Positions 34,352 through 44,200 of a DNA stretch of 64,000 bases are shown here, piece after piece (within the stretch, counting starts at the first letter, position 1; each line of letters begins with the position of its first letter). The position numbers and the translations under genes were made by a program. Source of the stretch: Bacteroidetes Order II. bacterium (lineage in GTDB: Bacteria > Bacteroidota > Rhodothermia > Rhodothermales > UBA2364); assembly GCA_016788705.1 (NCBI GenBank), contig JAEUSQ010000018.1, positions 124,001-188,000 of the forward strand. Direction: 5' to 3'. The notes beneath the pieces are model-generated. The model was not told the DNA's origin. It worked only from the letters and a program-made list of their open reading frames with translations, and did no database searches.

Positions 34352-35629
34352 TCAAGGCTTGAGGTATTTCTCGGCCAGTTGAACCCATTTGTTTATTTCC
34401 TTTTCATCCATGGGTTTTTGTTGGTCATCCACTTCAACGAGAACAAAAAAACCTGTGCTAGTGCCTAATTTTTTAAGTTGTTGAACAAATGGCCTCTGGT
34501 CACTCCTTGCCAATTTACCAGTTTCAGGAGACCATAATTCAGAAGCGGTTAAACAGCCCAAAGAAGGGGTATTGGGATAGAAAGGGGTATTGGGGTAAAA
34601 TTCAGGATTGATGGTGGTTCCATGTGCCCATATTTCAAATCGTCCGGCTTTCCCTGCCCAATAAGCTTCGGTGATGGCTGGGCGATTGCGCCATGAATCA
34701 GGCCAAAGAGACAAATAGTCGTGTAAAGCAAGGCTCTTGGTAGTATCCTGTTTTAAGGGCAAGAATCGGTTTTCGGCAATCTCAAAAGGCAAATACAAAG
34801 GCAACACTTCAGAGGGGCCAATGAAGGAATTTTCTGTATTCGAGATGCCCTCCCAACGTAAAATGCCCTGCGGTGAATTTCCATTCGTCAGGTAGCCGGG
34901 TAAATTTGTGACCGCTCTGGCAAGATGTGGAATACTAAACAACGAACCTACACTATCTCTGACAAATGATCCATCCGCTTTTCGGATGATGGTTCTTCCG
35001 GGGTAATCTCGGTTGTATCGTTGAAAACTAAAAATGATGGTCTCACCCGCCAAAAATGGGTGAGAAAGCAGCTTCCCCCACTCTTTCTCCGGTGTTGAAA
35101 TGGGCTTAGTCTTTCCCGCCAATTGATACAACAACATGTTTAATATGGGGTTTTCCGCTGCGTTTTTGTACCTGTTTTTTGTAATTGAAAGGTAATGCTG
35201 CCCCAACTCCGGATTTATTCGTACCAGATAAAGAACGGCCATTGCAAACAATTTAGGGTGTTCTGATTTTCTCGCCACTTCTTCCATTTCCTTTTTAAAC
35301 TGAAAATGGAATAACGTAAAAACCACTTCCATCCAGGCCCGTTGAAAAGAGGGGGATTGTTCCCAGAAAACAGCAAAAGCACGTCGCACAGACCCAAGTG
35401 CAAAAGAATCTTTCACTTGCATCAGTTCCATGGCCCAAAATGCGGTTTCCCAGTCCGGTGCGGTTTCCGAGGTTAATGTGCCTATAAATGTTTTTCGGAT
35501 GGCTTCGTCCCGTAAAATACGCTCTTGTTCCATCCGTTGTGTTTGGGTAGCACCGCGAAATTGTAGCGGCTGCGATGTTACCCAAGGTATTGTACACATC
35601 AAAACCCACAAAAAGAAGGTCATTTTCAT
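34352..35629 (-). CDS. Exported protein of unknown function with possible L,D-transpeptidase-like C-terminus
   Basis: About 425 residues from the ATG at 35629, with a Sec signal (MTFFLWVLMCTIPWVTSQ). Residues about 40-190 are helical. The C-terminal third contains FEIWAHGT, then 18 residues later SLGCLTASELW: this His...Ser-x-Gly-Cys order is the signature of YkuD-type L,D-transpeptidases, but the match is short and the spacing slightly long. Between the two lies a small tandem duplication (FYPNTP twice). It follows the amidohydrolase gene by 25 bases on the minus strand, likely one operon. Not firmly assigned. Confidence 0.5.
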   Translation of the reverse strand: MKMTFFLWVLMCTIPWVTSQPLQFRGATQTQRMEQERILRDEAIRKTFIGTLTSETAPDWETAFWAMELMQVKDSFALGSVRRAFAVFWEQSPSFQRAWMEVVFTLFHFQFKKEMEEVARKSEHPKLFAMAVLYLVRINPELGQHYLSITKNRYKNAAENPILNMLLYQLAGKTKPISTPEKEWGKLLSHPFLAGETIIFSFQRYNRDYPGRTIIRKADGSFVRDSVGSLFSIPHLARAVTNLPGYLTNGNSPQGILRWEGISNTENSFIGPSEVLPLYLPFEIAENRFLPLKQDTTKSLALHDYLSLWPDSWRNRPAITEAYWAGKAGRFEIWAHGTTINPEFYPNTPFYPNTPSLGCLTASELWSPETGKLARSDQRPFVQQLKKLGTSTGFFVLVEVDDQQKPMDEKEINKWVQLAEKYLKP

Positions 35630-35654
35630 CTTAATGCTCTTTTGGGAAATGTTT

Positions 35655-37334
35655 TTATTTGGCTGCATAGACCCTTCTGCCGGCAATCCACGTTTCCAAG
35701 ACTTTGGTTTCCAAGACTTCTTTGGGAGAGACCGTCATGATGTCGCGATCCAGAATCACAAAATCCGCCCATTTACCCGCTTCCAACGACCCCAACACGT
35801 TTTCCTGAAAAGCAGCATAAGCCGCATCCAAGGTAAACCCGCGTAAGGCTTCCATTCGGCTGAGTTTTTGATCCGGAAACCACCCTTGTAAGGGGTTGCC
35901 CTCGGCGTCTTGTCGGGTTATGGCGGCATAAAAGCCAAGCATAGGATTCACCAATTCAACAGGAAAGTCTGAACCTAATGCAAGTTTGGCTTTGGATTTT
36001 AAAAGTGCTTGCCATACGTACCCTCCTTGGATCCGTTCTGGGCCCACACGATCTTGTGCCCAGGGCATATCACTGGTAGCATGGGTGGGCTGCATGGAAG
36101 CAATGATCCCATTTTTTGAAAAACGCGGAATATCGGATAATGCAACAATTTGCGCGTGTTCCACACGGTTACGCCATTCTTTCCTAGGGTATTGTTTTTG
36201 AATGGCCTCATACACCTCCAAAACAATACGGTTGGCGCGGTCTCCGATTGCATGGGTATTTACCTGAATACCAGCCCGCACCGCCTTCTCGACGACTTCC
36301 CTAAAGTAGTTTTCCTGTGTAAGCAAAAGCCCACGATTTCCGGCATCATCACTATAATCGGTTAACATGGCAGCACCTCGGCTTCCCAAAGCGCCATCCA
36401 TGTACATTTTCACCGAACGCATGGTTAGTTTATGCCCATAATTCATGACCGCTCCCTTTCGGAGGAGGAACTCAAAAGCCGCAAGTGGGCCATCGGCCAT
36501 TGCATAGACCCTTAAATCAAATTGATTCCGGTCAATGGCTTTTTTATACCGATTGAGTGTCTCGACAGAAGTTCCGGCATCATGGATCCCCGTTAGCCCC
36601 AGCGAAATACAGTTCTGAATGGCCATTTGCAGGGCGCGGTTCAACATGGCTTCGGTGGGTTGTGGGATGCGCCTCTCCACCAACGCCATTGCATTATCAA
36701 TAAATATGCCCGTTGGTCCTCCTTTTTGATCACGGTATATTTTACCCCCCTCCGGTTCAAGCAGTTTGGCGGGATCCTCTGCCAAGCGGCGCAACGCTGC
36801 GGTATTCGTCCAACCTGCATGACCATCAATTCGTACCAACCAAACAGGACGATTGGGAAAAGCCTCATCCAAATCTTGTGCCGTTGGGAATTGCTTGTCC
36901 GGCCAGTCGTTTTGGTCCCATCCCCTGCCGAGAATCCACTCCCCTTCCGTTTGTTGTGCTGCAAATGCCTGTAGCCGTTGAATGATTTCTGATTTTGATT
37001 GAGTAGCAACCAAATTTGCTGACATCAGGCTTTCGCCAAGCCCCATTAGATGTGCATGTGCATCAATAAGACCAGGAATAACGGTTTTCCCTTTTGCATC
37101 CACCCGTTTTATTTTGGGGAACCGATGGATAAGATCCGCCGATTTCCCAACGACAACCACTTTGCCGCCACGAATCAACATCGCTTCCGTTTCGGGTTGT
37201 TTGGTATTTACGGTATAAATGCGTGCATTATGCAGCAGAAGCGAACCGGTTTGTTGGGAAAAAAGGCTTGGGTGGATAAATAGAACCATCAATACCCATA
37301 AGAAATGTAACATCTGTTTTTTTGCATGTTTCAT
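35655..37334 (-). CDS. Exported YtcJ-type metal-dependent amidohydrolase
   Basis: 559 residues. A Sec signal ends near SLFSQQ. The amidohydrolase barrel begins with the beta-sandwich LLLHNARIYTVN...AMLIRGGKVVVVG, then the first metal site VIPGLIDAHAHL (HxH). Later ligands are seen as VNTHAIGDRAN and VEHAQIV, with ALGSDFPVE supplying the last Asp, and the C-terminal KWADFVILDRD closes the sandwich. YtcJ/AepA relatives hydrolyse N-acyl or formamide-type substrates; the true substrate here is unknown. Export is somewhat unusual for the family. It is divergent from a TonB receptor gene. Confidence 0.88.
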   Translation of the reverse strand: MKHAKKQMLHFLWVLMVLFIHPSLFSQQTGSLLLHNARIYTVNTKQPETEAMLIRGGKVVVVGKSADLIHRFPKIKRVDAKGKTVIPGLIDAHAHLMGLGESLMSANLVATQSKSEIIQRLQAFAAQQTEGEWILGRGWDQNDWPDKQFPTAQDLDEAFPNRPVWLVRIDGHAGWTNTAALRRLAEDPAKLLEPEGGKIYRDQKGGPTGIFIDNAMALVERRIPQPTEAMLNRALQMAIQNCISLGLTGIHDAGTSVETLNRYKKAIDRNQFDLRVYAMADGPLAAFEFLLRKGAVMNYGHKLTMRSVKMYMDGALGSRGAAMLTDYSDDAGNRGLLLTQENYFREVVEKAVRAGIQVNTHAIGDRANRIVLEVYEAIQKQYPRKEWRNRVEHAQIVALSDIPRFSKNGIIASMQPTHATSDMPWAQDRVGPERIQGGYVWQALLKSKAKLALGSDFPVELVNPMLGFYAAITRQDAEGNPLQGWFPDQKLSRMEALRGFTLDAAYAAFQENVLGSLEAGKWADFVILDRDIMTVSPKEVLETKVLETWIAGRRVYAAK

Positions 37335-37426
37335 TTTGGACCTCCTATTTCTAACAGAAAATCAAATTGGACTTTGGTTTCTTGTAAATACGGACAGTTT
37401 TATATATGGAAAATAAAAAAACAGGC

Positions 37427-37453
37427 AAATCAAGACATTCATCATCTTGATTT
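37427..37453. promoter_or_regulatory. Perfect inverted repeat in a divergent promoter region
   Basis: AAATCAAGA (37427-37435) and TCTTGATTT (37445-37453) flank 9 bases. It lies 93 bases before the amidohydrolase start and 69 before the TonB receptor start. No gene ends here, so an operator is more likely than a terminator. Confidence 0.5.
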
Positions 37454-37522
37454 ATGACGGGGCAATGTCGTACTATCCGCTACCTTGCAATTTAACCATA
37501 ACCTCCCAAACTCCAAACATTT

Positions 37523-40135
37523 ATGCTAAACCGTATAGGACTCATACTGGTTTGCCTTTTTGCAGGCTTTGCGACCGCCTCTGCACAGGTAAATCTGTCT
37601 GGTCAAGTAACCGATGCGGACTCCGGAACCCCTCTACCCGGCGTCAATATTCTGGTTCTTGGAACAACCGGTGGAACCACAACCAGTACTTCAGGCAAGT
37701 TCTCGCTAAAGGTTTCTAAATTGCCCGTAACCCTACAATTCCGTTTTGTGGGCTACGAGACCAAAGACGTTACGGTCAACGACGAGCAGCCCCTGAACGT
37801 TAGGCTTTCGGAAACGGTAAATCAATCCGACGAACTTATCATTGTCGGGAGTCGTTTTTTTCCACGAACCCAAACCGACTCCCCTGCGCCCATAGACAAT
37901 ATTCGGGCACAGGACTTGATGAATTCCGGACAGTTGCAGTTCGACAAGCAATTAATGTACAAAGTTCCAGCGTACAATTCCACCCAACAAACCATTTCGG
38001 ATGCAACGGCACATTTTGATCCGGCAGATCTTCGCGGCTTAGGCCCCTCCCGTACCTTGGTCTTGGTCAATGGTAAGCGAAAAAATCCTTCTGCTTTGCT
38101 CTATCTAAATGATACGCCTGGAAAAGGAGAAGTGGGCGTGGACATGAAGAGTATTCCATCTGCGGCCATCAAACGTGTTGAAATCCTCCGTGACGGAGCT
38201 TCGGCGCAATATGGTTCCGATGCCATCGCTGGGGTGGTTAACATTATCCTAAACGACGAAGTGGAATATACGGATCTTAATTTCTTTTCGGGTATGACCA
38301 CCGAAGGAGATGGCCTTACGGCTGGTTTTTCCGCCAATACAGGTTTCCGGATCGGAACCAAAGGGTTTGTAAACTTTACGACCGGATTTTCGGACCAACA
38401 AGAAACCAATCGTGCCGGAACCCCTGGAAAAGATGACCTTTTTGGTGTACCCGCCAATGACCCAACGTTTGGATCGTGGCTATCGAAACACCCTGATCTT
38501 GGGATGCGGGTAGGCCAACCCAATATGACCTCCAGCAACATATTTTTTAATGCGACGCTACCCGTAGGGGAAGCAGAAGTCTATGCAATGGGAGGAACCA
38601 TTCTCCGCAAAGGCACCAGCTATGCCTTGTATCGCCCGCCCTATTGGAAAAGTGATCCGTTTAATTTATTGCATACTGCCGGAACCACTTATGAAGGCTT
38701 CCAACCAAGCTTCGAAACAGACATTTTGGATAACACCTTGGTGATGGGGGTACGGGGCAAAAAAGCAGAATGGAGCTATGATTTAAGTTCCAGCATGGGC
38801 AGTAACAAAGCAGATTATACCGTCAATAACAGTAAAAACGACGACCTTGGCGCGAGTAGTCCTACTTCTTTTAATACGGGTGGCAATGCTTTTAGCCATA
38901 TCGTCAATAATTTGGATGTATCCCGTAGCATTGGCAAAATAAACCTCTCGTTTGGTTCGGAATTCCGTTTGGAAAACTTCATCGCTCGTGAAGGACAATT
39001 GGAATCTTACGTCGGCGGGGGAACCATATCTTTCCCTGGGCTTAAGCCTGCCGATGCAGTAAACGCCCGTCGTTATAATATTGGTTTTTATGCCGATGCA
39101 ACCGCAGATGTGACAAAAGACTTCTTAATTGGCGGTGCGCTCCGTTATGAGCATTACACAGACTTTGGCAATACAATTAACTGGAAAGCCCAGACACGGT
39201 ATAAGTTATTTGATGATAAAATGGTCATTCGTGCCTCGGCCAGTACGGGTTTCCGTGCGCCCTCCTTGCACCAAATTCATACCCGCAACATTCAAACCCT
39301 CGTCTCTGGAGGTACTGTTTCCAATCAAGGAACCTTTGCCAATACCAGTCCGGTTCTCCGTGCTTTGGGTGTACCAAAACTCAAACAAGAAGAAGCCTTT
39401 AACATTACCGCTGGGGTGGCCCTAAAACCTATAACAGGCTTGACGGCTACTTTTGACTATTACAACATTGTCGTAAACGACCGTGTCTTATTCTCTGGAG
39501 AAATTAACTCAAGTGATCCCAACTCCCCTGTAGGAAAAGTGCTTAAAACGTATGATGTTACGTCTATTAAGTTCTTTATCAATGCCTTAAATACCAAAAC
39601 ATCAGGGGTAGATGCTGTTGTTAGTTATGCAGGTTTGGGAGTAGGTAGTGGATATTTGGATGTCACCCTTTCCGGAAACGTCAACAAAACGGTTTTGGAG
39701 GGAGAACCAGAAACCCCAGCCGCCATCAAACAATCTGGAGCGGTTTTGTTTAACCGTAAAGAACAAGCCCGTATTACTTCGGCACGCCCACGGGACAAAT
39801 TTACCTTGGCATTGGACTATACGCTCAACAAAGCCACCATTTCTTTAAACAATACCCGTTTTGGTGAAGTCACTTGGCAGCATGATAGTGATCCTAAGAA
39901 AGACCAAACCTTTGGTGCAAAAGTGATTACAGACCTGGTCGCCAATTATCGCTTCTCCAAAAAAGTGGGATTGGGTGTTACCATTGCCAACTTGTTAAAT
40001 GTGTATCCAGATACCATTGACAACAAAGGAGATGTGGTCACCGATCTTGGCGGACGCTTTAAGTATCCGTGGGAAGTGAACCAGTTCGGATTTAACGGCA
40101 CCACCTTACAAGCCAACCTGAACGTTCGGTTCTAA
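37523..40135 (+). CDS. TonB-dependent outer-membrane receptor
   Basis: 870 residues. The signal peptide ends at ATASAQ; a carboxypeptidase-regulatory-like beta domain follows (about 22-100: VNLSGQVTDADSGTPLPGVNILV, FRFVGYETKDV), then the plug (about 110-245: DNIRAQDLMN, LRGLGPSRTLVLVNGKR, VEILRDGASAQYGSDAIAGVVNII) and a 22-strand-type barrel ending in the aromatic NLNVRF that BAM recognises. It imports a large ligand across the outer membrane with energy from TonB. No SusD partner follows, so it is not a polysaccharide-utilisation SusC pair; the ligand is unknown. A terminator ends the transcript. Confidence 0.94.
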   Translation: MLNRIGLILVCLFAGFATASAQVNLSGQVTDADSGTPLPGVNILVLGTTGGTTTSTSGKFSLKVSKLPVTLQFRFVGYETKDVTVNDEQPLNVRLSETVNQSDELIIVGSRFFPRTQTDSPAPIDNIRAQDLMNSGQLQFDKQLMYKVPAYNSTQQTISDATAHFDPADLRGLGPSRTLVLVNGKRKNPSALLYLNDTPGKGEVGVDMKSIPSAAIKRVEILRDGASAQYGSDAIAGVVNIILNDEVEYTDLNFFSGMTTEGDGLTAGFSANTGFRIGTKGFVNFTTGFSDQQETNRAGTPGKDDLFGVPANDPTFGSWLSKHPDLGMRVGQPNMTSSNIFFNATLPVGEAEVYAMGGTILRKGTSYALYRPPYWKSDPFNLLHTAGTTYEGFQPSFETDILDNTLVMGVRGKKAEWSYDLSSSMGSNKADYTVNNSKNDDLGASSPTSFNTGGNAFSHIVNNLDVSRSIGKINLSFGSEFRLENFIAREGQLESYVGGGTISFPGLKPADAVNARRYNIGFYADATADVTKDFLIGGALRYEHYTDFGNTINWKAQTRYKLFDDKMVIRASASTGFRAPSLHQIHTRNIQTLVSGGTVSNQGTFANTSPVLRALGVPKLKQEEAFNITAGVALKPITGLTATFDYYNIVVNDRVLFSGEINSSDPNSPVGKVLKTYDVTSIKFFINALNTKTSGVDAVVSYAGLGVGSGYLDVTLSGNVNKTVLEGEPETPAAIKQSGAVLFNRKEQARITSARPRDKFTLALDYTLNKATISLNNTRFGEVTWQHDSDPKKDQTFGAKVITDLVANYRFSKKVGLGVTIANLLNVYPDTIDNKGDVVTDLGGRFKYPWEVNQFGFNGTTLQANLNVRF

Positions 40136-40153
40136 TGCCTGTTCATTACTAAG

Positions 40154-40193
40154 CAAAAGCCGCTTCCTTTATCACGAGGCGGCTTTTGTTTTA
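40154..40193 (+). terminator. Rho-independent terminator of the TonB receptor gene
   Basis: 10-bp perfect stem CAAAAGCCGC (40154-40163) with GCGGCTTTTG (40179-40188), followed by TTTT, 18 bases after the stop. Confidence 0.9.
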
Positions 40194-40238
40194 ATTCCTA
40201 TCATTTCAAAATCTTAAATCGTATTTATCATAAAAAAG

Positions 40239-40757
40239 ATGCTTAAAAAAACCAATTGGTTCGATCGTATATTCAGCCCTATTCAAGACAATGGCCTGCT
40301 TCCGGGGGTTATTGAACGCTTGGATGGAACCCCTATCCGATTGAACGATAAAGTAAAGCGTTTGAAAGATGTTGATAAAAACCCCTTTGTTGGTGGATGG
40401 AGTATCAAGCAAGAAGTGGCGCATTTAATGTTATTAGAAACCCTCTGGTTCACACGCCTACAACAAATTGCACATGGAGAAGAATATCTGATCTCGGCGG
40501 ATTTATCCAATCGGGCAACCCATGAAGCCGATCTTTCTGGAATCAGCATCCTCGAATTAAGTGAGGACTTTGCCCAAGAACGATACAAAATGACCGATTG
40601 GCTTCAGAATTGCACAGCGCCAGCTCTCAACAAAACCGCACGGCACCCCAGACTAGGTACGCCAATGCGCATTATTGATCTAGCTTATTTTGTGGCCGAA
40701 CACGATGACCACCATTTGGCCCAAATTACATTTTTATCTGCACTTCATTCCACCTAA
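40239..40757 (+). CDS. DinB-family four-helix metal-binding protein
   Basis: 172 residues. The DinB/YfiT four-helix bundle is recognisable by its three metal-binding histidines: His62 (QEVAHLML) and the pair His155/His159 in AEHDDHHLAQI near the C-terminus. Members are often thiol-dependent transferases or damage-induced proteins; the particular reaction cannot be read from sequence. A broken acetyltransferase gene begins 4 bases downstream. Confidence 0.85.
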   Translation: MLKKTNWFDRIFSPIQDNGLLPGVIERLDGTPIRLNDKVKRLKDVDKNPFVGGWSIKQEVAHLMLLETLWFTRLQQIAHGEEYLISADLSNRATHEADLSGISILELSEDFAQERYKMTDWLQNCTAPALNKTARHPRLGTPMRIIDLAYFVAEHDDHHLAQITFLSALHST

Positions 40758-40761
40758 CCTT

Positions 40762-41267
40762 ATGCGCCACATCCTAACCCCGCGACTTAATATCTTTCCG
40801 TGCGACATTGGGGTGATAGAAGCCGCACAACAAGGTCATGCGCATCTTACCCGTAAGATTGCAGCCGATGTCCCTTAAAACTGGACCGAATTTGGAGCAG
40901 AACCCCTGTTTTTTATCCATGACAGACTTGTAAAACATCCACAAGAAGCCTTAGGATGGCTGTCCACCGTACCGAAAAGTCTTTGGTTGTGAATGGTGGA
41001 TTTAAAGGCGCTCCCAGTAACGAATGCATCGAGGAAATTGGGGATGAAGTGGTTCCCGCTTACCGTAATTTGGGGATGGCAACCGAGTTTGCCGATGCCT
41101 TGATTCAACATGCCTTCTCCTACAAAGAAGTGAACAAGATCATGGCTCATACACTGGCGGAAGAAAATGCTTCGGTTCGGGTCTTAAAAAAGCGTGGGGG
41201 TGAATTTATACAACCACTGCACGATCCAGAAGAAAGCGAAATATGGCAATGGATACGTAATAGATAA
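40762..41267 (+). pseudogene. Broken GNAT-family N-acetyltransferase gene
   Basis: The frame starting at ATG 40762 reads MRHILTPRLNIFP..., a typical GNAT start, and stops at TAA 40876-40878. Reading through, the same frame gives NWTEFGAEPLFFIHDRL and then loses sense; a second frame, one base out, resumes from about 40965 with SLVVNGGFKGAP, VVPAYRNLGMATEFADALI (the acetyl-CoA-binding motif A) and AEENASVRVLKKRGGEFI (motif B). Thus one nonsense codon and one frameshift (near 40960-40980) separate two halves of an ordinary acetyltransferase of about 168 residues. It is in tandem with the DinB gene. Decay is the simplest reading; two sequencing errors this close are less likely. Confidence 0.82.
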
Positions 41268-41270
41268 GCA

Positions 41271-44200
41271 TTAAAATGTTGCATTTATCTGGGCCCGTAC
41301 ATTATGGAGTGTCGGCGCATCGCTGGCCGTTCTGCCATCATAATAGACCGATGCCCGAAGCAAACGAGACACATTGTATTGTAAACTGGAACCCCAAAGC
41401 CAATTCCGTCCGGCGCCACGACCATCTGTCAATTCATAGCCCGCAAGCCCTTCGGCTGACCCATTCAGGCGAATATTCGAAAATTCAATCTGGCCATTCC
41501 ACTGCAGTTTGCCCGCTTTCGCCAAACGAATAGCCAACGGAAAACGCAAAATTGCTGCATTTTTAGGAGTATCAGAAAACTGATCGCTTTTACTTGCGTT
41601 TGTGAAGCCTATCGTCAATAATTGAGTCGGATAGGGTTGAAACTGTGTTTCCATATGCCAAATGCGTGACCTGATGTCATAATTCCGGCTAACAAAGGTT
41701 TTACTTTCTTGCCTGTTCTGCTCTATGGTTCCTGTAATGCGGAATTTCCAGTTTTTATGAGGGCTATACCGTGCTTCTGCATTCCATCGTTCTTGTATCC
41801 GGTTTTCTAACCCGGCGGCAAGTCGCGAAAGGCCAGACATCTTCAGGAATTGAAGGGTTCCTCCAAAAGTGGGATGATTCCTCCAAAAGTGTACATCTTG
41901 CGAAAACCGTAATCGGCCATTAATGGTTTTGTCTGGATTGCGAAGAACGGCTGGAGCCAAACGATATACCCTACCCAAATCGGTTTCTTCTGTTTTTTCT
42001 ACCATATCTGCAACGCTTTGTGTTTCGATTGCACGTACCAGCCGATAAAGCCAATGGTTCTGGGCAACCAAAATGCGTTGCGGGACGAGGACAAGGCGCA
42101 AACGTGCCTCTACATTTGCTACGGGTTTTAATTCATCGGAAGGGACTAATAAGCGGGTATAATTTCCCTCAATTTCCGAGACCGCTGGCAAGAATTCATC
42201 AACCTGCCTCAAGCCATCTTTATTTACATCTGTCCAAACATATGCGCCTTGGCCTGGGAGAACCTCCCGGAAGATCTCTTGTAAAATAGGAGATTTTTCT
42301 GTATTTGCCTCGTAGAATCCTTGCACCTCGAATGCACGTTTAAATGGCGAAACTCGTATATTCCCTTTTAGAAGAAGCGAAGAAGCGTTTTGAGAGGATT
42401 CCGCCGCTTTGGCCCATTCTGAATATTTTTTTTGACGAAACCCCAATATTGTTTCGCCACTAAGCCAATTCACTGGATTAAACTGGGCAGATGCTTTTCC
42501 TGTGAGGGCCTTGTGTTCGGGCAACATGGATGCCTCAAATACTTTTTTTTCATGACGGATTTCCATACCGATCGTGCCCGATAATCGCTTGTTCCCAAAG
42601 CCAATCGCAGGCTGGAGGTCATAAAATGAAAAAGACCCTTTCTGTAAGAACGCTTCGGTAATAAGAGTTTTATGCTCGCCTTCGAAGGCAATGGAGGGAG
42701 TCAAAGACGATTTTCGAGGAGACATTTTGACAAGCCCTTTCTGACGGAGCCATCCAGAATCTACACTAAGGCCATTTTGAAGCATTTGGCTGTTGATCTG
42801 TTCGATCATATACACGACATCAGGTAATCCGGGTTGGGCCATATGTATGTGCCCAGACACCCGCCCTGCTCGGAATATATCCGAAAAATGGATAGAACCT
42901 GCTGAAAGTGCCAGACGGTGATGCGCTCCATAGTCAATCCCCACCTCCACTTCTTGGTTATTTTCCGCAAAACCTTTAAAGCCCGACCCAATGCCACCCG
43001 TAGATTCTCCGAGGTTCCAATACCTGGCAAACTCCACCCGCTGTATGCGGTCAAAGGCTTCAAAGGTTGCTCCAGTATAGCGATAATGACCTTGACCCGA
43101 AATGGCCCATTTTGCAAGTTTTAATGGTTTAAGGCGAACACCAAACTGTGCAGCCTGGCTGCTATTGTCTTCATCATTTATTTGCGATAAACGATTTAAA
43201 TCTTGTTTAGACTGTGCCCACTCCGCCATCATGGTCAATCCAGGTACCACCATTATCTGGCCCCTAACCGCCACCAATGCTTTTTCCTGCGGCCTCGGCA
43301 ACAACCGCATAGAGACGTAATTTCCTTTTCCCGGCCCAACAAACCGGTAGGTGAGGCCATTGGTGGCTTCCCCCACACGAATATAATCCCCCTTTCCCTG
43401 TTCCACCGACGTAAACCGAACACGATAGACCTCACCGGCCTCTTCTAAGGTTTTGAGCACGCTGAAAAATGGTAAAACAACGCCCGCCACCACCGTATCC
43501 CGTTTAACATAGAAAGTATAGCCGGCAAGCGGGTCGTAGGGAACCAATGAAGCGCCAGAAACCGCCGCCGCTGCCGGGTCGTCGCCGGCATTTTTAAGGA
43601 CTTCCAATTCTAATTCCGAAACATTAAGTTCCTCGGTAAAAGAAACCGCATCGGCCTCCCGCAAAGCATGAATACCAATCTTTACACGGCCTGTAGGGGC
43701 ATGACGGTCTTTCAAAAAGCCAGACTCGGCACCCGCACCAACCAAACTTCGGGAAAACCGATTGGTGGTATATTCAAACTCTACTACCACCCTTTTTACA
43801 GAAGTCATTAAAATCTTTGAAGTGAACATAATTTCCCCCGCCGCATAATCAATGATATAATCCAAGGTTGATCCACGCTCTAATATTTTACCATCTAAAA
43901 AAACCCGTTCAGACCCTGCAATGACGATAATAAACGACTCTCCTTGCTTCCCATAGAGCCGATATGGCCCTTGAACACCCTCCTGACCACTAAAAGATAA
44001 ACTGTGATAAATGCCTCGAGACGTAGCCGCAGCAAGTTGTACATATTGTTCGCCCAATATCCCGGTGGAAGGTGAATAATTTACTTGTGCGGATAAGCCT
44101 TGTAACTTTCTGTTTATTCGCGCAAAATCGGCCCTTGTCATAGACAAATCAAAATCTCCAAGGTTCAAAAGCCCATACCGACTCTTGAGTGCAATCACTA

